Source of the DNA: Phycisphaerae bacterium
Lineage (GTDB): Bacteria > Planctomycetota > Phycisphaerae > Phycisphaerales > SM1A02
Assembly: GCA_002722935.1 (NCBI GenBank)
Contig: PBMX01000003.1
Span: 9,612 to 52,132 of the forward strand
Direction: 5' to 3'
DNA: 42,521 bases
Shown: piece after piece, positions 1 through 7,845 of the stretch
How the letters are laid out: every line of letters starts with the position of its first letter
How positions within the stretch are numbered: the stretch's first letter is position 1
Position numbers and translations under genes: made by a program
Notes under the pieces: model-generated
What the model was told of the DNA's origin: nothing
The model's database searches: none
What the model saw: only the letters and a program-made list of their open reading frames with translations

Positions 1-182
1 GGGCACCCGGTCCCGCAGGCACGGCAGGCTCCACCCTCGACCTCCTCGCCGTTGCGCACGAGGCGAAGGAGCCGCTCGGGGGGGCCGATGGCGTGGGCCT
101 TCCTCGCAGTTCCAAGGACCAGGTTCAGCCACGTCGTGCCGGTGAAACTCAGTGATCGAATTGAAATGATGTTCAGTGGCAT
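1..182 (-). CDS. Sulfotransferase-family protein, N-terminal fragment (continues off the left edge)
   Basis: Open-ended minus-strand frame read by hand from ATG at 182: MPLNIISIRSLSFTGTTWLNLVLGTARKAHAIGPPERLLRLVRNGEEVEGGACRACGTGC. The P-loop-like SFTGTTWLNLVLG near the N-terminus and the Cys-rich ACRACGTGC follow a sulfotransferase pattern. Not in the ORF track because it is truncated. Confidence 0.6.
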   Translation of the reverse strand, partial: MPLNIISIRSLSFTGTTWLNLVLGTARKAHAIGPPERLLRLVRNGEEVEGGACRACGTGC

Positions 183-203
183 GGCATCCTGCAGCAGGTC
201 AAC

Positions 204-1688
204 TCATTCATCATCCATGAGTTCCTCGAGTTCCTCGATACTCAGTTGTCCCGATTCGTCTCCAACTCGCCTGAAATCGGAATCCCATTCAGCCTTGCCC
301 TTGTCATCGACAACCAGGACATGTTCGTATCCACTCCGGTCGAAACCCTGTCCTTCCGAGCACCAGAACACCAGCGTATCGGTCCGATCACCGACGAATG
401 TGCGCAACTCGTTCGAAGCATGCATGCTTGCGAAGATGCAATCGGCCTCTGCCAAGGACGACTCAAGGTCTTGAAGCCGTGATTGTCTCGAGACCGTCGC
501 AACCCTGCCGAGGCCGGGACTCTTCTCGAAGCCGGATTGGAGCGTGCTGGCAAGACAGGCCTTCGAGATCTTTCCGACGGGGGTCTCGGAGTCGAGGGCA
601 TAGCTGGACCCGGCCACCAGCGTGAAACCCGCCGTGGTCGTCGATTGGTCAAGTTGACATGGATGCGGCGAAACGTCGGTCTCATCGAGTTGTTCAAGAA
701 GCGTGTCGAACGGACCGAGCATCGAGAAGTAGCGTGAGAGCAGTGCTCCCGTGCTCGCCAGTCCCTTGCAGGTCTGTGAAAGTTTCAGGAGGGCCAGCAC
801 CGCCACCGTTGCATGTGCCATGTCGAGTTCGCCGGCGGAGATCTGCCAGGCGAGTGAGAGCATTACGGCGAACAGCACGACCGCCTGGAGGATGCTGCTG
901 GCGAATCGCGTTCGTGCGGACGCCAGCTTGATGGCGTCGAAATCATCAAGCATGTCACTGGCGAATTCTGATGGAAGCTCGACGCTGCCGTCCTTGTTGC
1001 GCTTCACTGACTGCCCGCTGTCGATCGTACGTATGAGTCTTGAAATGCTTCCCCGGCCACCCGTTCCCGTCTTGGTGTAGTACTTCAGCGCTGAATCCCG
1101 GATCTTCTTCTGGAGGCCCCAGACAGCCGGGATCGTAAGGAGTGAACCGGCCAGCGCGATTACCCCTGTAACCGGATCGGCCTCGAAGACGAGGATGCCG
1201 AAGAGCAGCACCCCGATGGCGGCCTCGATGATGACTGCAATCGTCTCCATCGCGATCCCCGAGAGCCTCAGGGAACGATTGAAGGATGCGGTCAGCTCGC
1301 GGGCATTCGTGAAGACGCTCAGGGAAGAGCAGGTTCCATCAGCCAGCCCATCAAGCGCCTTCTGGGCATTGCTCACGGATACCTTCCTGCCGACGTGCCT
1401 CGCGATCTTCCTCGACAGGTAGGCCAGCACATCCGCGACCATGATGGCCAGCGCGATGCCCAGACAGGCCAGCAGCAACGTCGAGAATGGAAGTATGGCC
1501 GCTTCGGCCGAATCCCCGGCCTTCGTGAAGGAGCCCACGCCCTGGCCGATGGCCACGAACACGGCACCGATGATCGCCAGTGACAGGAAGGAACAGCCGA
1601 TCGCGGAGGCGACACCGAGCCACGATTGCCTCAGGCCTTCACGGAAGAGTCGCAGGTAGACGTGGGCGACCCGGGGACCGATTTTCAT
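204..1688 (-). CDS. ABC-exporter-like transmembrane protein with degenerate or absent ATPase motifs
   Basis: Start chosen at MKIGPRVAHVYLRLFREGLRQ (ATG at 1688), which overlaps the asnB stop as ATGA. About five or six hydrophobic helices followed by a ~150-aa soluble tail with an NBD-end-like 'YEHVLVVDDKGKAEWDSDF' but no GxxGxGKS/T. Confidence 0.6.
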   Translation of the reverse strand: MKIGPRVAHVYLRLFREGLRQSWLGVASAIGCSFLSLAIIGAVFVAIGQGVGSFTKAGDSAEAAILPFSTLLLACLGIALAIMVADVLAYLSRKIARHVGRKVSVSNAQKALDGLADGTCSSLSVFTNARELTASFNRSLRLSGIAMETIAVIIEAAIGVLLFGILVFEADPVTGVIALAGSLLTIPAVWGLQKKIRDSALKYYTKTGTGGRGSISRLIRTIDSGQSVKRNKDGSVELPSEFASDMLDDFDAIKLASARTRFASSILQAVVLFAVMLSLAWQISAGELDMAHATVAVLALLKLSQTCKGLASTGALLSRYFSMLGPFDTLLEQLDETDVSPHPCQLDQSTTTAGFTLVAGSSYALDSETPVGKISKACLASTLQSGFEKSPGLGRVATVSRQSRLQDLESSLAEADCIFASMHASNELRTFVGDRTDTLVFWCSEGQGFDRSGYEHVLVVDDKGKAEWDSDFRRVGDESGQLSIEELEELMDDE

Positions 1689-3736
1689 GACGTCGGCTCC
1701 GGCGCACCGGTGACCTCGATGGCGGCCGGGGCCTGCCGGCTCGTGCACTGGTCTGCGAAGTGGCGCTGGATCCACTCGACACTCAGGAGCGACCAGATCA
1801 GCAGCCTGTGATTCCGCTGCCCCTCGAAGTGCTGGTCGAGGCAGGACCTGACGAAGTCCTGGTCGAACCATGGTCGGTCGATGGTCTGCTTGTCGAGGAG
1901 GATGGACTTGATGTAGTCCATCGAGGGTCCGCGGTACCAGTTGGCATCAGGCGGCGAGAATCCCTGCTTGCGCTGGGTTACGAACTCGTGGGGGAGAAGC
2001 GATTCCATCGCCTGGCGAAGCACCTTCTTGCCACCTGAACTCTCGATGTGTCCGTGTTCCTGCATCGTCAACTCGGAGGGATCGATCTTCACCGAGGCGG
2101 GGAGGCTCCAGCTCAGGTCGGCGAGGGCGTTGTCCAGGAACGGCACCCGCGTCTCCAGTGAGTGTGCCATCGAGATGTGGTCATCGGTGACGAGCAGGCC
2201 GTTGAGGAATGTCCGGAACTCGAACTCCAGCGTCCTGCGAATCCGGTCGAGGACCTGCTGTTCGGGGCTTGAGCCCGGGTCGCCTTTCCTGCAGTCGGCC
2301 ATGACGGCGTCGAAGCTCTCGCGTCCGCTTTCAAGCATCGGCAGCATGTCCCCGGCCAGCAGGTTGGCCAGTTCGTCATGTGGAAGCAGGCGATGCCAGG
2401 CATGGAAGAGCGCATCCTCGTAGGAGGTTTCGTCCGGAGCCGTCAGCCCAGGTCGGTATCGCCATGGATAGCCGGCGAAAAGTTCATCACCACCCGTGCC
2501 GGCGAGGCAGACCTTCACGAACTTGCTCGAGAGCTTCGCCACGTACCAGTTCTGGTGGCACATGCCTACGCGTGGATCATCCATGTGCCAGGTGATCTGT
2601 TCCATGGCGGCGGGCATGTCGCCCGCATGGAGGACCACAGCGTAGTGCTCGGTCTGCAGCAGGTAGGAGAGCTGCTCGGCGAGGGCTCGTTCATCGAATC
2701 CCTGCTCGATGCCGTTGACATTCGTCAGGTCGAAGCCGCCCGTGAAGGTGTGCAGCCTGGGGATGCTCCGGCCGGCGGCTGCGACGATCGAGCCACTGTC
2801 CATTCCGCCGGAGAGGTAGGAGCCCACCGGCACGTCGCTGACCAGTTGCCTGGTGACCGCATCCTGGAAGACCGTCGCGACGCGAGGTGCCTCGGCGTCG
2901 ATCGTCGTCCCATCCTCGGCCGAATCGGGAAATCCATCGAAGTAGCGATTGATGGTCGGGTCGGTGCTCGTCCCCGGCTTGAAGCGGAGAAAATGGCCGG
3001 CGGGAAGCAGTTCAACCTGCTTCCAGATGGTCTTGGAGCCCAGCGTGTTCTGGAAGGTGCAGTACTCGATGAGTCCCTCGGGACGAATCTCGGCCGGCAC
3101 CATGCCCGAGGCGAAGAGAGCCTTGGCCTCCGAGGCGAATGCCAGGTGGTCGGGGGTGATCGCGTAGTAGACGGGCTTCACGCCGAAACGGTCACGCACG
3201 ATGAACAACTCGTTCTCGATGCGGTCGTAGATCGCGAAGGCGAACATGCCGTCGAATCGCTCGATGCAGGCGGGACCCTCGCGTTCCCAGAGTCGAAGAA
3301 TCACCTCGGTATCGGTCGTCGTCTGGAAGAGGGCTCCCTCCAGTTCCAGTTCCGCTCGAAGATCCTGGAAGTTGTAGACCTCGCCGTTGTGGACGATCCA
3401 GTACCGGCGGTCACGGCCGTTCATCGGCTGATGCCCGCGGAAACTCAGGTCCAGGATCGAAAGCCGGCGATGTGCCAGCCCGACGGAGAAGGGTTCCGTG
3501 CCGAGGATCTGCTTGGAATAGTCGTCGCCGAGCACGGGCAGGTGCTCGTTGGAATGCCTGAAGCCCGGGTCGGTGAACTCGGCCCAGAAACCGCCCGAAC
3601 CGTTGCGATCGGGCTGGAGCATCGCGTAGCCGGCGTCGTCGGGACCACGGTGCGCGAGGGTGTCGGCCATGGGCTTCAGTGCCCAGGGGTCGATCGGCGC
3701 TGCGCCGCGACTTGCAATGCCGGCAATGCCGCACAT
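1685..3736 (-). CDS. asnB: Asparagine synthase (glutamine-hydrolysing)
   Basis: Starts MCGIAGIASRG (N-terminal Cys nucleophile), then LAHRGPDDAGY, HNGEVYNFQDLR, SYLSGGMDSGSIVA, LAGTGGDELFAGYPWRY, SLETRVPFLD. The ORF-track start at 3799 is too far upstream. Confidence 0.95.
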   Translation of the reverse strand: MCGIAGIASRGAAPIDPWALKPMADTLAHRGPDDAGYAMLQPDRNGSGGFWAEFTDPGFRHSNEHLPVLGDDYSKQILGTEPFSVGLAHRRLSILDLSFRGHQPMNGRDRRYWIVHNGEVYNFQDLRAELELEGALFQTTTDTEVILRLWEREGPACIERFDGMFAFAIYDRIENELFIVRDRFGVKPVYYAITPDHLAFASEAKALFASGMVPAEIRPEGLIEYCTFQNTLGSKTIWKQVELLPAGHFLRFKPGTSTDPTINRYFDGFPDSAEDGTTIDAEAPRVATVFQDAVTRQLVSDVPVGSYLSGGMDSGSIVAAAGRSIPRLHTFTGGFDLTNVNGIEQGFDERALAEQLSYLLQTEHYAVVLHAGDMPAAMEQITWHMDDPRVGMCHQNWYVAKLSSKFVKVCLAGTGGDELFAGYPWRYRPGLTAPDETSYEDALFHAWHRLLPHDELANLLAGDMLPMLESGRESFDAVMADCRKGDPGSSPEQQVLDRIRRTLEFEFRTFLNGLLVTDDHISMAHSLETRVPFLDNALADLSWSLPASVKIDPSELTMQEHGHIESSGGKKVLRQAMESLLPHEFVTQRKQGFSPPDANWYRGPSMDYIKSILLDKQTIDRPWFDQDFVRSCLDQHFEGQRNHRLLIWSLLSVEWIQRHFADQCTSRQAPAAIEVTGAPEPTS

Positions 3737-3737
3737 G

Positions 3738-4742
3738 TCAGGCGGACTCCACTCCGCCGACAGCGAGCTTCTTGGCTTCCAGTGCTTCGCGATCGGCATT
3801 GCGCCACTCGATGAGGCTGCGCATGCCTTCTTCCAGGTCGATGGTCCACTCGAAGCCCAGGTCGGCGGTCGCTTTCTTCGGGCACCCGATCCGGTTCGTC
3901 ACGAAGGTGAGTCCCGCGGGTTCGTACTGGATCTGCTGGTCGCTGTCGGTCAGTTCAAGGAGCAGTTCCGTGAGTTCCTTGATGGACGTGCCGATGCCGC
4001 GGCCGACGTTGTAGTTCTCACCGGTCGCATCGGCCTGCATGGCCAACACGTTCGAGCGTGCGACGTCGGTCACGTGGATGAAGTCGTACTGCTGCGATCC
4101 GTCGCCGAAGACCAGCGGGGGTTGATCCTGCTCGATGCGATCGAGGATCTTGTGCATGACGGCGATGTAGGCTCCCTTGTAGTCCTGTCGCGGTCCGTAC
4201 ACATTCATGTATCGAAGGCCGACCCAGTCGAGGTCGTATCGGCTGCCGAGGCTCTTGAAGATGTGCTCGCCGGCGATCTTCGATGCCCCGTAGAAGGTGA
4301 AGTTGTTGTAGGCGTGGTCCTCGGTCATGGGGATCTCGAGGGCGTCGCCGTAGACGGATGCGGAGGAGGAGTAGACCACCCGCTTGACGCCGGTCTTGAT
4401 GGCGGCCATGGCGACGTTGTGGGTGCCCTTGATATTCACATCGAAGGCGGTATCGGGGTACTCGTGGCACTGGAGAATCCAGAGTGCCGCCAGGTGGAAG
4501 ACACCGTCGCATCCTTCCATGGCCCGCTCGAGCACATCCCGCTGGAGGATGTCTCCGCCATGGGGGGAGATGCTCACCCGGGAGTCCTGGAGGGCCTCCT
4601 TGAGATTGTCCATGCTTCCGCGGAAGAAGTTGTCATAGACGACGATTTCACCGACGTCGGTCTTGAGCAACTCGTCCACGACGTGGCTGCCGATGAGGCC
4701 GGCGCCACCGATGACCATTACCTTCTTGCCAGCGAGGTCCAC
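3738..4742 (-). CDS. NAD-dependent epimerase/dehydratase (UDP-glucose 4-epimerase-like, extended SDR)
   Basis: MVIGGAGLIGSHVVDELL Rossmann motif, YSSSASVYGD, YGASKIAGEH (YxxxK), RYMNVYGPRQ. GTG start. 1-nt gap to asnB. Confidence 0.93.
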   Translation of the reverse strand: MDLAGKKVMVIGGAGLIGSHVVDELLKTDVGEIVVYDNFFRGSMDNLKEALQDSRVSISPHGGDILQRDVLERAMEGCDGVFHLAALWILQCHEYPDTAFDVNIKGTHNVAMAAIKTGVKRVVYSSSASVYGDALEIPMTEDHAYNNFTFYGASKIAGEHIFKSLGSRYDLDWVGLRYMNVYGPRQDYKGAYIAVMHKILDRIEQDQPPLVFGDGSQQYDFIHVTDVARSNVLAMQADATGENYNVGRGIGTSIKELTELLLELTDSDQQIQYEPAGLTFVTNRIGCPKKATADLGFEWTIDLEEGMRSLIEWRNADREALEAKKLAVGGVESA

Positions 4743-4815
4743 GGTTCAACTCCCTGCGTAAATGCCTGTAATCGGCGGAGTATAGCCACCAAGGGCTGTT
4801 TTTTCGCCACAGATT

Positions 4816-4848
4816 TGGCCTGACCCGTGTTCAGGGGTCATCAGGCCA
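4816..4848 (-). terminator. Candidate stem-loop downstream of the dockerin-like protein gene
   Basis: tggcctga(ccc)...(ggg)tcatcaggcca inverted repeat just 3' of the minus-strand CDS ending at 4869. No clear U-tract. Confidence 0.35.
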
Positions 4849-4868
4849 CGTGGAAAATGAAAGCCATC

Positions 4869-5669
4869 TCAGGAGCCCCAGTCGGACAGGACCTGGAGCA
4901 GGTCATTGATGCCGATCTCGCCATCGACGTCCAGGTCGGCGAGGCATCCCGAGCATGGTCCCCACCCCGAGATCACGGCCAGCAGGTCGTTGATGTCGAC
5001 GCTCCCATTGCCATCGACATCACCAAGCGGGACATAGGTAGCCATGTGGGTCGTTCGCGCGAAGCCGAGCATGAAGCCTTCCTTGGTGTCCATGGCCTGG
5101 TGCGTGGAGTACATGTAGATGCGCCATCGACCCGCGGGCATGGCAAGTACATCGACGCCCTCGAAGGAGATGGGATCGATGTAGGAACTCGCCCCCCGGT
5201 CGATGATGGGGGGGCTGGGATCGTCAGGTCCGTCGATGTCACCGAGCCGCTTGATCTCGATGTTCACCGTCCCGAGCCCGGCGGCAAGGACGAACCAGGA
5301 TACGTGCACCCGCAGGTCCTCCTCGGTCGCCAGTTCCATGGAGGCGTAGATGTCGTGGCGACTGAAGGCCGAGACGCCATCGGTGCCCATCGCGTCTCCC
5401 CATCCATTGATCTTGGCATTGAACCCTTCCTCATGAAGTTCAACCCTCGTCTCGGCGATGGCCTGGCTGCCATAGGTGGTCTCGTTGCAGAGGGCATGGT
5501 CGAAGATGCCGTCAAGGAACTCCGGAAGCCCGAAGTAGATGGAGTTCGACTCGAGGCAGACTGGATCAGCCGTAGAACCAAGCACCGATATGACGTAGGT
5601 GCTGCCATCGCCCGAGACTCCTTCGAGCCCGTATCCCAGCGTGATTGCAAGAAGGGCAGTGGTCAGCAT
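4869..5669 (-). CDS. Secreted hypothetical protein with C-terminal dockerin-type (EF-hand-like) tandem module
   Basis: Signal-like N-terminus MLTTALLAITLGYG. C-terminal GDVDGNGSVDINDLLAVISGWGP...DLDVDGEIGINDLLQVLSDWGS. Confidence 0.75.
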   Translation of the reverse strand: MLTTALLAITLGYGLEGVSGDGSTYVISVLGSTADPVCLESNSIYFGLPEFLDGIFDHALCNETTYGSQAIAETRVELHEEGFNAKINGWGDAMGTDGVSAFSRHDIYASMELATEEDLRVHVSWFVLAAGLGTVNIEIKRLGDIDGPDDPSPPIIDRGASSYIDPISFEGVDVLAMPAGRWRIYMYSTHQAMDTKEGFMLGFARTTHMATYVPLGDVDGNGSVDINDLLAVISGWGPCSGCLADLDVDGEIGINDLLQVLSDWGS

Positions 5670-5771
5670 TCCTGCATTCTATTGAACAACGGGTCCATTT
5701 CCCGCATAAAACAAGGGTTCAATGCAAGGTCCAGCATCGAAATCGTCGATCCTGAACCTATAGTGGATGTG

Positions 5772-6128
5772 ATGACCATGCTCCTGACACGTCTGATGCT
5801 TGCTGCTGCCCTCTGCGTGGGCTGTCTCATGCCTGCAGCCGGAGTGTCTGCTGAGCCGGCGGAACAGCACATTGCCGGATGTTGTGGTGAGACATGCTGC
5901 TGCAGCCCGGACAACTGCCCGTGCGTCGTCGAGGACAGCTCGGAAACACCCTCGGGGGAACAGGCTGTTCCTGCACGGCAGATCGAGGACTATCGCCCGG
6001 CTCCCAGGATTCCGCTGCCGGGAACCATCCACCAGTCGAACCCGACACCGGCATTCAATGCCTCGCCGCTGGCGAGGCCGACCAGTGGCCGTGCAATCCT
6101 GCTGCGAAAGTCCGTGCTCCTGGCCTGA
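5772..6128 (+). CDS. Small secreted cysteine-rich protein (putative metal-binding)
   Basis: MTMLLTRLMLAAALCVGCLMPAAGVSAEPAEQHIAGCCGETCCCSPDNCPCVVEDSSE. Signal peptide plus a dense Cys cluster. Start chosen inside the longer 4827..6128 open frame. Confidence 0.6.
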   Translation: MTMLLTRLMLAAALCVGCLMPAAGVSAEPAEQHIAGCCGETCCCSPDNCPCVVEDSSETPSGEQAVPARQIEDYRPAPRIPLPGTIHQSNPTPAFNASPLARPTSGRAILLRKSVLLA

Positions 6129-6206
6129 TCGATCTCCCCGTGGGGGAGGTGCGTGCCCAGCGTCCACCACCCGTGACGTGATGAACGATCAGACACATGA
6201 CAGGAG

Positions 6207-6542
6207 ATGACAATGCGAATATCAATTCTATTACTTGTATCGATGCTTCTTGCAATACCGCTTTCATGCTGTGGGGAGAAGACGACTTCCCTCAGTACCG
6301 AGCCCATCCAGGCCTCGGCTGCGACCATTCGTGCCGATGGGCTTATGTGCCCCAAGTGCGCCAACAATGTCACGTTGCAACTGGAGAAGATCCGTGGCGT
6401 CGAGGACATCAGGGTGAACATGGAACAGGGCATCGTGCGCGTGAAACTCACGGGCGATCAGCATCCATCCGAGGCGGACCTGGCCCAGGCCATCGAGGAT
6501 GGCGGTTTCACGTTCCGCAGCGTCAAGGAAGGCGATCGATGA
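6207..6542 (+). CDS. Heavy-metal-associated (HMA, MerP-like) domain lipoprotein
   Basis: Signal/lipobox-like LLAIPLSCCGE, then IRADGLMCPKCANNVTLQLEKIRGVEDIRVNMEQGIVRVKLTGD, an HMA fold pattern with CxxC. Confidence 0.8.
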   Translation: MTMRISILLLVSMLLAIPLSCCGEKTTSLSTEPIQASAATIRADGLMCPKCANNVTLQLEKIRGVEDIRVNMEQGIVRVKLTGDQHPSEADLAQAIEDGGFTFRSVKEGDR

Positions 6543-7348
6543 ACAGGATCCTGGCGGTCATCACGCTGCTGGCCACGACCGTCCCTGCCGTGGCCCAGCA
6601 GTCGACCAATACCATTGCGCCTACGCAGCCGGGCAAGGGACAGTGGGTCTACCGGTCAGTCGTCAGTCACTACCAGTTCAAGTCGTCCGAGGAGGATCCT
6701 CGAAATGGCTCGCAGACCTGGTGGACCAACCACATCTCCTACGGTCTGAGTGGTGACATGTCCCTGATGTTCCATTTCTCCGAGATCTGGGACAACCTTG
6801 GCGACGAGGATCACTCGGGCCTCGGTGATGGGGTGCTGACCTTCAAGTGGCGCTGTTTCCAGCTGGACACGGGGCCGGTCGATTCACTGCGCATCGGCAT
6901 CTTCGGAGGCCTGGAACTGCCAACCGGCAGTGATGCCTTCAGCAGCAACGAGACCAGCCCGTTCATCGGGGCCTCGATCATGTCGATCCAGGGTCGTCAT
7001 GGCATCGGCCAGTCGGTGTCCTTTCTTGCGACCCAGGGGCGTCGTTTCGACCCCGTCCTTGCGGGAGACACCACGGCGAACCTGCTGAAGTTCGACACGG
7101 CCTATCTCTACCGCCTGTATCCCGAGACGTATGGGGACACGCTGGAGGGCGCCTGGTACGCTGGTTGCGAGTTCAACGGTCGGTGGGAGAGCAACAGCGA
7201 CCTGCTGCTCATGCTTTCGCCGACCCTGCTCTACGAAGCGCCCTACTGGGCGGCCGAGTTGAGCGTGGGTATTCCCGTGTACGAGCGGGTCACCGACCGG
7301 CCGAAGCTCGAGGTGGTCGTCCGTGTCGGGGTGCGTTTCCTGTTCTGA
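6539..7348 (+). CDS. Outer-membrane/periplasmic beta-barrel-like protein (phenol MetA/transporter-like)
   Basis: ATGA overlap with the HMA gene. Signal peptide MNRILAVITLLATTVPAVAQ. Alternating aromatic-rich strands ending in ...VVVRVGVRFLF (C-terminal Phe). Confidence 0.6.
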   Translation: MNRILAVITLLATTVPAVAQQSTNTIAPTQPGKGQWVYRSVVSHYQFKSSEEDPRNGSQTWWTNHISYGLSGDMSLMFHFSEIWDNLGDEDHSGLGDGVLTFKWRCFQLDTGPVDSLRIGIFGGLELPTGSDAFSSNETSPFIGASIMSIQGRHGIGQSVSFLATQGRRFDPVLAGDTTANLLKFDTAYLYRLYPETYGDTLEGAWYAGCEFNGRWESNSDLLLMLSPTLLYEAPYWAAELSVGIPVYERVTDRPKLEVVVRVGVRFLF

Positions 7349-7366
7349 TGGAGAGGAGGTGTCTGC

Positions 7367-7669
7367 ATGGGTCGATTGCTGTATCTCGTAAGCCACCTGG
7401 TCTTGCTCTGCAGTGTCGGGCTCCTGGCACTGTTCGTAAACACGATCGGTTTCGAATCAGATCTCGGGATTGGCATCTGGGCTTCAGGCTTGATTCTCAT
7501 AGTCCTTCTCTGGTGGTTCGGCGTTGTTCGAGCCCGACTCAAGAACATGGGTTTTGCGCCATGGTTGTGCTGGATGTACGCATTCATAGGGCCGTTTGTT
7601 CCGATTCCATTTGTCCGTCTTCTTCCATGGGCAGCCGGCTTCTTCGTGCCGTCCGATACCTTTGCCTGA
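7367..7669 (+). CDS. Small membrane protein, copy A (DUF805-like flavour); paralogous to 11020..11334
   Basis: MGRLLYLVSHLVLL...WWFGVVRARLKNMGFAPWLCWMYAFIGPFVPIPFVRLLPWAAGFFVP. RBS gagaggagg just upstream. Confidence 0.75.
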   Translation: MGRLLYLVSHLVLLCSVGLLALFVNTIGFESDLGIGIWASGLILIVLLWWFGVVRARLKNMGFAPWLCWMYAFIGPFVPIPFVRLLPWAAGFFVPSDTFA

Positions 7670-7758
7670 GGATCACCATCAGGAATCTCCGGGCCTGCAA
7701 CCCGGCGGATGTCGTGGCAGGGCACCTGATCCGAGAGTGAAGTTTGTCTTCAAAGAAA

Positions 7759-7790
7759 CGAGGCCGCATCCAGGTGGATGCGGCCTCGTG
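7759..7790 (-). terminator. Rho-independent-type terminator between convergent genes
   Basis: Perfect 14-bp stem acgaggccgcatcc / ggatgcggcctcgt with loop aggt. On the minus strand it is followed by a T-rich tract (GTTTCTTTG). Confidence 0.75.
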
Positions 7791-7845
7791 GCATGGAATC
7801 GATCTTCCGCCGGGGGCAGGGATGTGCCCGCGGTGCGTGGTGGGA

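Noticed and set aside
78-84. Apparent frameshift in the sulfotransferase fragment at a G-run
   Set aside because: On careful recount the run is 7 G (7 C on the coding strand), which keeps a single open frame ...AIGPPERLLRLV...; no frameshift.
2378-3814. 478-aa plus-strand ORF
   Set aside because: Antisense shadow of the confidently assigned asnB gene; low-complexity VxxGDR-type composition typical of reverse reading of high-GC codons.
3660-4823. 387-aa plus-strand ORF
   Set aside because: Antisense to the epimerase gene, which has intact SDR motifs; no recognisable motifs in the antisense product.
6131-6206. ctcccc/ggggag hairpin as a terminator between the Cys-rich and HMA genes
   Set aside because: Short stem with no U-tract, and the flanking genes appear co-oriented and functionally linked; insufficient support.
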